From positions 496,001 through 560,000 of the forward strand of contig JBAIAA010000593.1 of the NCBI GenBank assembly GCA_037893245.1: DNA of 64,000 nt, in the 5' to 3' direction. Position 1 is the first letter of the stretch. Each line of letters starts with the position of its first letter. This document shows positions 1 through 11,888 of the stretch, in pieces. The stretch is from Crossaster papposus (taxonomy: Eukaryota > Echinodermata > Asteroidea > Velatida > Solasteridae). Under the pieces are notes generated by a model, which was given only the letters and a program-made list of their open reading frames with translations, was not told the origin of the DNA and did no database searches. The translations under genes were made by a program, and so were the position numbers.

Positions 1-384
1 ACCCCAGATGTGCATGTTCACCTGTTTTTGCATTTGTTCAAATTCACAGCTCAGCCCAGACAACCTCAATAAAAAAAAAACGTCAAAGGCTCCCAAATAA
101 CAAATATTATCCTTAATTACCAGTTTAAACAAGAAAAAACATTGAGTGGGAGTAAAATAGAAAATCAAACACCATAAGAGGACAGAACTTAGGACACATG
201 CCAACTGGGGTAAAGGGAAACAGTAATCATTTTGTAAATAATGTTATACTTAGCTAAACTTCAATAATATGACTTAAAAGATTGTTTTTTCAATAAAAAC
301 CTGAAAATCAGTGTTAAATATAGACACTATTTATCTATATTTTGGTTTTATTTTCATTTTTACCTATGCTGAGAACAAAGGCGG

Positions 385-488
385 CCATTTTTAAATGCCC
401 CCGGGCGCCGCCATTTTTAAATGCCCCCGGGCGCCGCCATTTTTAAATGCTCCCGGGCGCTGCCATTTTTAAATGCCCGCGGGCGCCG
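385..488. repeat. 26-bp GC-rich minisatellite inside each satellite unit
   Basis: The repeat has the form ccatttttaaatg followed by cccccgggcgccg. It has 4 copies at 385-488, 3 at 2266-2343, 4 at 4112-4215, 4 at 5996-6099, 4 at 7879-7982, 4 at 9762-9865 and a single copy at 11643-11668. Each copy contains GCCGCCATTTT, which resembles the YY1 binding core. Copy number explains most of the unit-length variation. Confidence 0.9.
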
Positions 489-944
489 CCATTTTGAGAC
501 TATAGGTTGCGCACATCCAAATAAAGTCCCATAGACAACAATGATAAATACCCCAAATTCAAAAAAATGGGGAAAATACTCACAACTCTCCAAGGTGACT
601 TAACTATACACCAAAATTAAGCTTATTTCACCATCTTTCATTTTCTTTTCAATTTGTGTGGGGTCATCTGATCACTTTTGGGTGATATTTCCCTCCAAAG
701 GAGAACACCCCTAAAACTAGTTTTAAAGTCCAATCTGCAGAGCGTCCATTTTGAAAAAATACCCTCTCGCTCAAGAGCCAAGTAGTGCCAATTCCATGGC
801 CAGATTCATCCCAAATGCTCAGAATTAGAAGCTCACACTCCTGGACCGAGGTGGTATACTGTATTTTTACAATCCTTCAAATGCACGGCTCTGCACCACA
901 TGCAGAAAACTGATAAACTGTAACGAACCTCTTTTGGTAAATAG

Positions 945-1769
945 GGTTACAACTTGTGCAGCTGTCAGTCGGGCCACATTCAGTCCAGAAATGTTTCCCG
1001 GGAAACAGAAAACAGAAAAGACAAAATAGCAGGACCGCTTTGCTGACGACATCAGCCATAGGGCACAGGCCGAGGCTTCTGCGTTGCTAAAAAAACATGG
1101 GGGGACCCACCCAAAATGACAAATATGGCTGCAAAGGCAGCCAGTGCCATTTGTCAATGCTACATGGGAGACCATAACCTTTGTAAGAAATGGTCACCAA
1201 TATGTGATGGTGGGAAATACAAGTTTCCATACCTGCCAGTCTATGCCAGAGGGAAACTACAATTGTCAAAAAGGGATGCAGAAACTGTTGTCAAATTGCT
1301 GAGCAAAAGAATTGGACCAGAAGCTTTGGAAAAAACTAAATTCGGCACCAGTACACAAAAAGCAGAATCAATGAACCATGCCTTCTCAGTAACCAATCCA
1401 AGAGGAACACTGACCTTTTCTAGAAATGGTTAAAGTAGGGATCACAGCGCACTACACCTGGTGAATAACGGGCAGGCCAATTCGATAGTGAAAAAGTGCA
1501 AAGCAGCTGGTTGCCCAATAACAGTTCAGTCTCCGGCTGACAAAGCCCTCACTAAAATGGAGAAAATACAACAATTTCATACCCAACGTGCGAAAGGACA
1601 AGCTTACAAAAAAAGAAGGGCGCAGTGTAGATCACAGAGATTTCATTTGTATTATTCTGCACAAAATCTGTACAGAAAGGGTCAATTAGACACAAAACTA
1701 AGTTACAGTTCCACAGTGACTGACTGGAAAAGTATTGAAAGTGAACATAATTACTGCAAAAGGTTTTAA
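945..1769 (+). pseudogene. MULE transposase C-terminal fragment, unit 1
   Basis: Three consecutive pieces look like the C-terminal half of the Mutator-like transposase common in marine invertebrates: a stretch with SPEMFPGK and QDRFADDISHR (about 975-1080), a stretch with CYMGDHNLCKKWSPIC and GTSTQKAESMNHA (1116-1433), and a stretch with SRDHSALHLVNNGQ (1434-1769). The second and third are in one frame, separated by a TAA at 1431. The first lies in another frame and has its own stop (TAG near 1027). It is a transposase remnant that moves as satellite DNA, not a working gene. The family call is from remembered motifs. Confidence 0.6.
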
Positions 1770-2789
1770 AAATACTGATAGAAAACCTCATCTTCGAACA
1801 CTACACCATGGCCTCCATTTTGTTGATGTTTACTTAATTGTACTACTCGTAGTAAAACCCTCAACCATTGGTTGTAAGTTTCACCCCAGATGTGCATGTT
1901 CACCTGTTTTTGCATTTGTTCAAATTCACAGCTCAGCCCAGACAACCTCAATAAAAAAAAAACGTCAAAGGCTCCCAAATAACAAATATTATCCTTAATT
2001 ACCAGTTTAAACAAGAAAAAACATTGAGTGGGAGTAAAATAGAAAATCAAACACCATAAGAGAACAGAACTTAGGACACATGCCAACTGGGGTAAAGGGA
2101 AACAGTAATCATTTTGTAAATAATGTTATACTTAGCTAAACTTCAATAATATGACTTAAAAGATTGTTTTTTCAATAAAAACCTGAAAATCAGTGTTAAA
2201 TATAGACACTATTTATCTATATTTGGTTTTATTTTCATTTTTACCTATGCTGAGAACAAAGGCGGCCATTTTTAAATGCCCCCGGGCGCCGCCATTTTTA
2301 AATGCCCCCGGGCGCTGCCATTTTTAAATGCCCCCGGGCGCCGCCATTTTGAGACTATAGGTTGCGCACATTCAAATAAAGTCCCATAGACAACAATGAT
2401 AAATACCCCAACTTCCAAAAATTGGGGAAAATACTCACAACTCTCCAAGGTGACTAAACTACACACCAAAATTAAGCTTATTTCACCATCTTTCATTTTC
2501 TTTTCAATTTGTGTGGGGTCATCTGATCACTTTTGGGTGATATTTTCCTCCAAAGGAGAACACCCCTAAAACTAGTTTTAAAGTCCAATCTGCAGAGCGT
2601 CCATTTTGAAAAAATACCCTCTCGCTCAAGAGCCAATTCCATGGCCAGATTCATCCCAAATGCTCAGAATTAGAAGCTCACACTCCTGGACCGAGGTGGT
2701 ATACTGTATTTTTACAATCCTTCAAATGCACGGCTCTGCACCACATGCAGAAAACTGATAAACTGTAACGAACCTCTTTTGGTAAATAG

Positions 2790-3614
2790 GGTTACAACTT
2801 GTGCAGCTGTCAGTCGGGCCACATTCAGTCCAGAAATGTTTCCCGGGAAACAGAAAACAGAAAAGACAAAATAGCAGGACCGCTTTGCTGACGACATCAG
2901 CCATAGGGCACAGGCCGAGGCTTCTGCGTTGCTAAAAAAACATGGGGGGACCCACCCAAAATGACAAATATGGCTGCAAAGGCAGCCAGTGCCATTTGTC
3001 AATGCTACATGGGAGACCATAACCTTTGTAAGAAATGGTCACCAATATGTGATGGTGGGAAATACAAGTTTCCATACCTGCCAGTCCATGCCAGAGGGAA
3101 ACTACAATTGTCAAAAAGGGATGCAGAAACTGTTGTCAAATTGCTGAGCAAAAGAATTGGACCAGAAGCTTTGGAAAAAACTAAATTCGGCACCAGTACA
3201 CAAAAAGCAGAATCAATGAACCATGCCTTCTCAGTAACCAATCCAAGAGGAACACTGACCTTTTCTAGAAATGGTTAAAGTAGGGATCACAGCGCACTAC
3301 ACCTGGTGAATAACGGGCAGGCCAATTCGATAGTGAAAAAGTGCAAAGCAACTGGTTGCCCAATAACAGTTCAGTCTCCGGCTGACAAAGCCCTCACTAA
3401 AATGGAGAAAATACAACAATTTCATACCCAACGTGCGAAAGGACAAGCTTACAAAAAAAGAAGGGCGCAGTGTAGATCACAGAGATTTCATTTGTATTAT
3501 TCTGCACAAAATCTGTACAGAAAGGGTCAATTAGACCCAAAACTAAGTTACAGTTCCACAGTGACTGACTGGAAAAGTATTGAAAGTGAATATAATTATT
3601 GCAAAAGGTATTAA
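2790..3614 (+). pseudogene. MULE transposase C-terminal fragment, unit 2
   Basis: This is the same decayed fragment as in unit 1. The pieces 2961-3278 and 3306-3614 are separated by the same TAA, and the upstream frame carries the same TAG. It differs by single codons, for example H for Y in the LPVHARGK motif. Confidence 0.6.
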
Positions 3615-4671
3615 AAATACTGATAGAAAACCTCATCTTCGAACACTACACCATGGCCTCCATTTTGTTGATGTTTACTTAATTGTACTACTCGTAGTAA
3701 AACCCTCAACCATTGGTTGTGAGTTTCACCCCAGATGTGCATGTTCACCTGTTTTTGCATTTGTTCAAATTCACAGCTCAGCCCAGACAACCTCAATAAA
3801 AAAAAAACGTCAAAGGCTCCCAAATAACAAATATTATCCTTAATTACCAGTTTAAACAAGAAAAAACATTGAGTGGGAGTAAAATAGAAAATCAAACACC
3901 ATAAGAGGACAGAACTTAGGACACATGCCAACTGGGGTAAAGGGAAACAGTAATCATTTTGTAAATAATGTTATACTTAGCTAAACTTCAATAATATGAC
4001 TTAAAAGATTGTTTTTTCAATAAAAACCTGAAAATCAGTGTTAAATATAGACACTATTTATCTATATTTTGGTTTTATTTTCATTTTTACCTATGCTGAG
4101 AACAAAGGCGGCCATTTTTAAATGCCCCCGGGCGCCGCCATTTTTAAATGCCCCCGGGCGCCGCCATTTTTAAATGCTCCCGGGCGCTGCCATTTTTAAA
4201 TGCCCGCGGGCGCCGCCATTTTGAGACTATAGGTTGCGCACATCCAAATAAAGTCCCATAGACAACAATGATAAATACCCCAAATTCAAAAAAATGGGGA
4301 AAATACTCACAACTCTCCAAGGTGACTTAACTATACACCAAAATTAAGCTTATTTCACCATCTTTCATTTTCTTTTCAATTTGTGTGGGGTCATCTGATC
4401 ACTTTTGGGTGATATTTCCCTCCAAAGGAGAACACCCCTAAAACTAGTTTTAAAGTCCAATCTGCAGAGCGTCCATTTTGAAAAAATACCCTCTCGCTCA
4501 AGAGCCAAGTAGTGCCAATTCCATGGCCAGATTCATCCCAAATGCTCAGAATTAGAAGCTCACACTCCTGGACCGAGGTGGTATACTGTATTTTTACAAT
4601 CCTTCAAATGCACGGCTCTGCACCACATGCAGAAAACTGATAAACTGTAACGAACCTCTTTTGGTAAATAG

Positions 4672-5496
4672 GGTTACAACTTGTGCAGCTGTCAGTCGGG
4701 CCACATTCAGTCCAGAAATGTTTCCCGGGAAACAGAAAACAGAAAAGACAAAATAGCAGGACCGCTTTGCTGACGACATCAGCCATAGGGCACAGGCCGA
4801 GGCTTCTGCGTTGCTAAAAAAACATGGGGGGACCCACCCAAAATGACAAATATGGCTGCAAAGGCAGCCAGTGCCATTTGTCAATGCTACATGGGAGACC
4901 ATAACCTTTGTAAGAAATGGTCACCAATATGTGATGGTGGGAAATACAAGTTTCCATACCTGCCAGTCTATGCCAGAGGGAAACTACAATTGTCAAAAAG
5001 GGATGCAGAAACTGTTGTCAAATTGCTGAGCAAAAGAATTGGACCAGAAGCTTTGGAAAAAACTAAATTCGGCACCAGTACACAAAAAGCAGAATCAATG
5101 AACCATGCCTTCTCAGTAACCAATCCAAGAGGAACACTGACCTTTTCTAGAAATGGTTAAAGTAGGGATCACAGCGCACTACACCTGGTGAATAACGGGC
5201 AGGCCAATTCGATAGTGAAAAAGTGCAAAGCAACTGGTTGCCCAATAACAGTTCAGTCTCCGGCTGACAAAGCCCTCGCTAAAATGGAGAAAATACAACA
5301 ATTTCATACCCAACGTGCGAAAGGACAAGCTTACAAAAAAAGAAGGGCGCAGTGTAGATCACAGAGATTTCATTTGTATTATTCTGCACAAAATCTGTAC
5401 AGAAAGGGTCAATTAGACCCAAAACTAAGTTACAGTTCCACAGTGACTGACTGGAAAAGTATTGAAAGTGAATATAATTATTGCAAAAGGTTTTAA
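4672..5496 (+). pseudogene. MULE transposase C-terminal fragment, unit 3
   Basis: The pieces lie at 4843-5160 and 5188-5496 with the shared stop between them. This copy shares private variants with unit 6 (ALAKMEK, SEYNYCKRF and 'caacaattgg' downstream), so units 3 and 6 have a recent common source. Confidence 0.6.
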
Positions 5497-6555
5497 AAAT
5501 ACTGATAGAAAACCTCATCTTCGAACACTACACCATGGCCTCCATTTTGTTGATGTTTACTTAATTGTACTACTCGTAGTAAAACCCTCAACAATTGGTT
5601 GTAAGTTTCACCCCAGATGTGCATGTTCACCTGTTTTTGCATTTGTTCAAATTCACAGCTCAGCCCAGACAACCTCAATAAAAAAAAAACGTCAAAGGCT
5701 CCCAAATAACAAATATTATCCTTAATTACCAGTTTAAACAAGAAAAAACATTGAGTGGGAGTAAAATAGAAAATCAAACACCATAAGAGGACAGAACTTA
5801 GGACACATGCCAACTGGGGTAAAGGGAAACAGTAATCATTTTGTAAATAATGTTATACTGAGCTAAACTTCAATAATATGACTTATTTAAGATTGTTTTT
5901 TCAATAAAAACCTGAAAATCAGTGTTAAATATAGACACTATTTATCTATATTTTGGTTTTATTTTCATTTTTACCTATGCTGAGAACAAAGGCGGCCATT
6001 TTTAAATGCCCCCGGGCGCCGCCATTTTTAAATGCCCCCGGGCGCCGCCATTTTTAAATGCTCCCGGGCGCTGCCATTTTTAAATGCCTGCGGGCGACGC
6101 CATTTTGAGACTATAGGTTGCGCACATCCAAATAAAGTCCCATAGACAACAATGATAAATACCCCAACTTCAAAAAATTGGGGAAAATACTCACAACTCT
6201 CCAAGGTGACTAAACTATACACCAAAATTAAGCTTATTTCACCATCTTTCATTTTCTTTTCAATTTGTGTGGGGTCATCTGATCACTTTTGGGTGATATT
6301 TCCCTCCAAAGGAGAACACCCCTAAAACTAGTTTTAAAGTCCAATCTGCAGAGCGTCCATTTTGAAAAAATACCCTCTCGCTCAAGAGCCAAGTAGTGCC
6401 AATTCCATGGCCAGATTCATCCCAAATGCTCAGAATTAGAAGCTCACACTCCTGGACCGAGGTGGTATACTGTATTTTTACAATCCTTCAAATGCACGGC
6501 TCTGCACCACATATGCAGAAAACTGATAAACTGTAACGAACCTCTTTTGGTAAAT

Positions 6556-7381
6556 AGGGTTACAACTTGTGCAGCTGTCAGTCGGGCCACATTCAGTCCA
6601 GAAATGTTTCCCGGGAAACAGAAAACAGAAAAGACAAAATTGCAGGACCGCTTTGCTGACGACATCAGCCATAGGGCACAGGCCGAGGCTTCTGCGTTGC
6701 TAAAAAAACATGGGGGACCCACCCAAAATGACAAATATGGCTGCAAAGGCAGCCAGTGCCATTTGTCAATGCTACATGGGAGACAATAACCTTTGTAAGA
6801 AATGGTCACCAATATGTGATGGTGGGAAATACAAGTTTCCATACCTGCCAGTCTATGCCAGAGGGAAACTACAATTGTCAAAAAGGGATGCAGAAACTGT
6901 TGTCAAATTGCTGAGCAAAAGAATTGGACCAGAAGCTTTGGAAAAAACTAAATTCGGCACCAGTACACAAAAAGCAGAATCAATGAACCATGCCTTCTCA
7001 GTAACCAATCCAAAGGGAACACTGACCTTTTCTAGAAATGGTTAAAGTAGGGATCACAGCGCACTACACCTGGTGAATAACGGGCAGGCCAATTCGATAG
7101 TGAAAAAGTGCAAAGCAGCTGGTTGCCCAATAACGGTTCAGTCTCCGGCTGACAAAGCCCTCACTGAAATGGAGAAAATACAACAATTTCATACCCAACG
7201 TGCGAAAGGACAAGCTTACAAAAAAAGAAGGGCGCAGTGTAGATCACAGAGATTTCATTTGTATTATTCTGCACAAAATCTGTACAGAAAGGGTCAATTA
7301 GACCCAAAACTAAGTTACAGTTCCACAGTGACTGACTGGAAATGTATTGAAAGTGAACATAATTACTGCAAAAGGTTTTAA
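6556..7381 (+). pseudogene. MULE transposase C-terminal fragment, unit 4
   Basis: This copy has TTG where units 1-3 and 6 have TAG in the upstream frame, so that frame is open for 80 codons (6547-6789). The next pieces lie at 6710-7045 and 7073-7381 with the usual TAA between. One G fewer in a G-run (near 6714) changes the frame relation to the upstream part. It is almost identical to unit 5. Confidence 0.6.
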
Positions 7382-8438
7382 AAATACTGATAGAAAACCT
7401 CATCTTCGAACACTACACCATGGCCTCCATTTTGTTGATGTTTACTTAATTGTACTACTCGTAGTAAAACCCTCAACCATTGGTTGTAAGTTTCACCCCA
7501 GATGTGCATGTTCACCTGTTTTTGCATTTGTTCAAATTCACAGCTCAGCCCAGACAACCTCAATAAAAAAAAAACGTCAAAGGCTCCCAAATAACAAATA
7601 TTATCCTTAATTACCAGTTTAAACAAGAAAAAACATTGAGTGGGAGTAAAATAGAAAATCAAACACCATAAGAGGACAGAACTTAGGACACATGCCAACT
7701 GGGGTAAAGGGAAACAGTAATCATTTTGTAAATAATGTTATACTTAGCTAAACTTCAATAATATGACTTAAAAGATTGTTTTTTCAATAAAAACCTGAAA
7801 ATCAGTGTTAAATATAGACACTATTTATCTATATTTTGGTTTTATTTTCATTTTTACCTATGCTGAGAACAAAGGCGGCCATTTTTAAATGCCCCCGGGC
7901 GCCGCCATTTTTAAATGCCCCCGGGCGCCGCCATTTTTAAATGCTCCCGGGCGCTGCCATTTTTAAATGCCCGCGGGCGCCGCCATTTTGAGACTATAGG
8001 TTGCGCACATCCAAATAAAGTCCCATAGACAACAATGATAAATACCCCAACTTCAAAAAAATGGGGAAAATACTCACAACTCTCCAAGGTGACTTAACTA
8101 TACACCAAAATTAAGCTTATTTCACCATCTTTCATTTTCTTTTCAATTTGTGTGGGGTCATCTGATCACTTTTGGGTGATATTTCCCTCCAAAGGAGAAC
8201 ACCCCTAAAACTAGTTTTAAAGTCCAATCTGCAGAGCGTCCATTTTGAAAAAATACCCTCTCGCTCAAGAGCCAAGTAGTGCCAATTCCATGGCCAGATT
8301 CATCCCAAATGCTCAGAATTAGAAGCTCACACTCCTGGACCGAGGTGGTATACTGTATTTTTACAATCCTTCAAATGCACGGCTCTGCACCACATATGCA
8401 GAAAACTGATAAACTGTAACGAACCTCTTTTGGTAAAT

Positions 8439-9264
8439 AGGGTTACAACTTGTGCAGCTGTCAGTCGGGCCACATTCAGTCCAGAAATGTTTCCCGGGAA
8501 ACAGAAAACAGAAAAGACAAAATTGCAGGACCGCTTTGCTGACGACATCAGCCATAGGGCACAGGCCGAGGCTTCTGCGTTGCTAAAAAAACATGGGGGA
8601 CCCACCCAAAATGACAAATATGGCTGCAAAGGCAGCCAGTGCCATTTGTCAATGCTACATGGGAGACAATAACCTTTGTAAGAAATGGTCACCAATATGT
8701 GATGGTGGGAAATACAAGTTTCCATACCTGCCAGTCTATGCCAGAGGGAAACTACAATTGTCAAAAAGGGATGCAGAAACTGTTGTCAAATTGCTGAGCA
8801 AAAGAATTGGACCAGAAGCTTTGGAAAAAACTAAATTCGGCACCAGTACACAAAAAGCAGAATCAATGAACCATGCCTTCTCAGTAACCAATCCAAAGGG
8901 AACACTGACCTTTTCTAGAAATGGTTAAAGTAGGGATCACAGCGCACTACACCTGGTGAATAACGGGCAGGCCAATTCGATAGTGAAAAAGTGCAAAGCA
9001 GCTGGTTGCCCAATAACGGTTCAGTCTCCGGCTGACAAAGCCCTCACTGAAATGGAGAAAATACAACAATTTCATACCCAACGTGCGAAAGGACAAGCTT
9101 ACAAAAAAAGAAGGGCGCAGTGTAGATCACAGAGATTTCATTTGTATTATTCTGCACAAAATCTGTACAGAAAGGGTCAATTAGACCCAAAACTAAGTTA
9201 CAGTTCCACAGTGACTGACTGGAAATGTATTGAAAGTGAACATAATTACTGCAAAAGGTTTTAA
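8439..9264 (+). pseudogene. MULE transposase C-terminal fragment, unit 5
   Basis: The pieces lie at 8430-8672, 8593-8928 and 8956-9264. It is nearly the same as unit 4, including the open upstream frame, ALTEMEK and WKCIESEH, which points to a recent one-unit duplication. Confidence 0.6.
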
Positions 9265-10321
9265 AAATACTGATAGAAAACCTCATCTTCGAACACTACA
9301 CCATGGCCTCCATTTTGTTGATGTTTACTTAATTGTACTACTCGTAGTAAAACCCTCAACCATTGGTTGTAAGTTTCACCCCAGATGTGCATGTTCACCT
9401 GTTTTTGCATTTGTTCAAATTCACAGCTCAGCCCAGACAACCTCAATAAAAAAAAAACGTCAAAGGCTCCCAAATAACAAATATTATCCTTAATTACCAG
9501 TTTAAACAAGAAAAAACATTGAGTGGGAGTAAAATAGAAAATCAAACACCATAAGAGGACAGAACTTAGGACACATGCCAACTGGGGTAAAGGGAAACAG
9601 TAATCATTTTGTAAATAATGTTATACTTAGCTAAACTTCAATAATATGACTTAAAAGATTGTTTTTTCAATAAAAACCTGAAAATCAGTGTTAAATATAG
9701 ACACTATTTATCTATATTTTGGTTTTATTTTCATTTTTACCTATGCTGAGAACAAAGGCGGCCATTTTTAAATGCCCCCGGGCGCCGCCATTTTTAAATG
9801 CCCCCGGGCGCCGCCATTTTTAAATGCTCCCGGGCGCTGCCATTTTTAAATGCCCGCGGGCGCCGCCATTTTGAGACTATAGGTTGCGCACATCCAAATA
9901 AAGTCCCATAGACAACAATGATAAATACCCCAACTTCAAAAAAATGGGGAAAATACTCACAACTCTCCAAGGTGACTTAACTATACACCAAAATTAAGCT
10001 TATTTCACCATCTTTCATTTTCTTTTCAATTTGTGTGGGGTCATCTGATCACTTTTGGGTGATATTTCCCTCCAAAGGAGAACACCCCTAAAACTAGTTT
10101 TAAAGTCCAATCTGCAGAGCGTCCATTTTGAAAAAATACCCTCTCGCTCAAGAGCCAAGTAGTGCCAATTCCATGGCCAGATTCATCCCAAATGCTCAGA
10201 ATTAGAAGCTCACACTCCTGGACCGAGGGGGTATACTGTATTTTTACAATCCTTCAAATGCACGGCTCTGCACCACATGCAGAAAACTGATAAACTGTAA
10301 CGAACCTCTTTTGGTAAATAG

Positions 10322-11146
10322 GGTTACAACTTGTGCAGCTGTCAGTCGGGCCACATTCAGTCCAGAAATGTTTCCCGGGAAACAGAAAACAGAAAAGACA
10401 AAATAGCAGGACCGCTTTGCTGACGACATCAGCCATAGGGCACAGGCCGAGGCTTCTGCGTTGCTAAAAAAACATGGGGGGACCCACCCAAAATGACAAA
10501 TATGGCTGCAAAGGCAGCCAGTGCCATTTGTCAATGCTACATGGGAGACCATAACCTTTGTAAGAAATGGTCACCAATATGTGATGGTGGGAAATACAAG
10601 TTTCCATACCTGCCAGTCTATGCCAGAGGGAAACTACAATTGTCAAAAAGGGATGCAGAAACTGTTGTCAAATTGCTGAGCAAAAGAATTGGACCAGAAG
10701 CTTTGGAAAAAACTAAATTCGGCACCAGTACACAAAAAGCAGAATCAATGAACCATGCCTTCTCAGTAACCAATCCAAGAGGAACACTGACCTTTTCTAG
10801 AAATGGTTAAAGTAGGGATCACAGCGCACTACACCTGGTGAATAACGGGCAGGCCAATTCGATAGTGAAAAAGTGCAAAGCAACTGGTTGCCCAATAACA
10901 GTTCAGTCTCCGGCTGACAAAGCCCTCGCTAAAATGGAGAAAATACAACAATTTCATACCCAACGTGCGAAAGGACAAGCTTACAAAAAAAGAAGGGCGC
11001 AGTGTAGATCACAGAGATTTCATTTGTATTATTCTGCACAAAATCTGTACAGAAAGGGTCAATTAGACCCAAAACTAAGTTACAGTTCCACAGTGACTGA
11101 TTGGAAAAGTATTGAAAGTGAATATAATTATTGCAAAAGGTTTTAA
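10322..11146 (+). pseudogene. MULE transposase C-terminal fragment, unit 6
   Basis: The pieces lie at 10493-10810 and 10838-11146, again separated by TAA. Its variants match unit 3, three units upstream. The following partial unit (11260-11888) stops before reaching its own transposase segment. Confidence 0.6.
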
Positions 11147-11888
11147 AAATACTGATAGAAAACCTCATCTTCGAACACTACACCATGGCCTCCATTTTGT
11201 TGATGTTTACTTAATTGTACTACTCGTAGTAAAACCCTCAACAATTGGTTGTAAGTTTCACCCCAGATGTGCATGTTCACCTGTTTTTGCATTTGTTCAA
11301 ATTCACAGCTCAGCCCAGACAACCTCAATAAAAAAAAAACGTCAAAGGCTCCCAAATAACAAATATTATCCTTAATTACCAGTTTAAACAAGAAAAAACA
11401 TTGAGTGGGAGTAAAATAGAAAATCAAACACCATAAGAGGACAGAACTTAGGACACATGCCAACTGGGGTAAAGGGAAACAGTAATCATTTTGTAAATAA
11501 TGTTATACTTAGCTAAACTTCAATAATATGACTTAAAAGATTGTTTTTTCAATAAAAACCTGAAAATCAGTGTTAAATATAGACACTATTTATCTATATT
11601 TGGTTTTATTTTCATTTTTACCTATGCTGAGAACAAAGGCGGCCATTTTTAAATGCCCCCGGGCGCTGCCATTTTGAGACTATAGGTTGCGCACATCCAA
11701 ATAAAGTCCCATAGACAACAATGATAAATACCCCAACTTCAAAAAATTGGGGAAAATACTCACAACTCTCCAAGGTGACTAAACTATACACCAAAATTAA
11801 GCTTATTTCACCATCTTTCATTTTCTTTTCAATTTGTGTGGGGTCATCTGATCACTTTTGGGTGATATTTCCCTCCAAAGGAGAACAC

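Larger units (their letters stand above)
1..11888. repeat. Tandem array of a ~1.88 kb MULE-derived satellite
   Basis: Six full-length units and one partial unit repeat head to tail, taking the window start as phase: 1-1882, 1883-3727, 3728-5609, 5610-7494, 7495-9377, 9378-11259, then 11260-11888. Unit lengths are 1882, 1845, 1882, 1885, 1883 and 1882. Units differ by only a few substitutions. The short second unit has lost one 26-bp minisatellite copy and a 10-bp piece near 2634. Each unit holds about 800 bp of decayed Mutator-like transposase sequence, an A+T-rich spacer, and the minisatellite. The array runs off the left edge, so its true size is unknown. The open frames on the minus strand (for example 867-1175 and 6444-6881) are shadows that recur only because the unit recurs. 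Confidence 0.95.

Noticed and set aside
385-488. CRISPR-like array
   Set aside because: The 26-bp units are contiguous without spacers, and the sequence is animal nuclear DNA.
6444-6881. 145-codon minus-strand frame (and its twin at 8,327-8,764) as a gene
   Set aside because: It overlaps the plus-strand transposase remnant, recurs only because the satellite recurs, and is cut into shorter frames in sister units.
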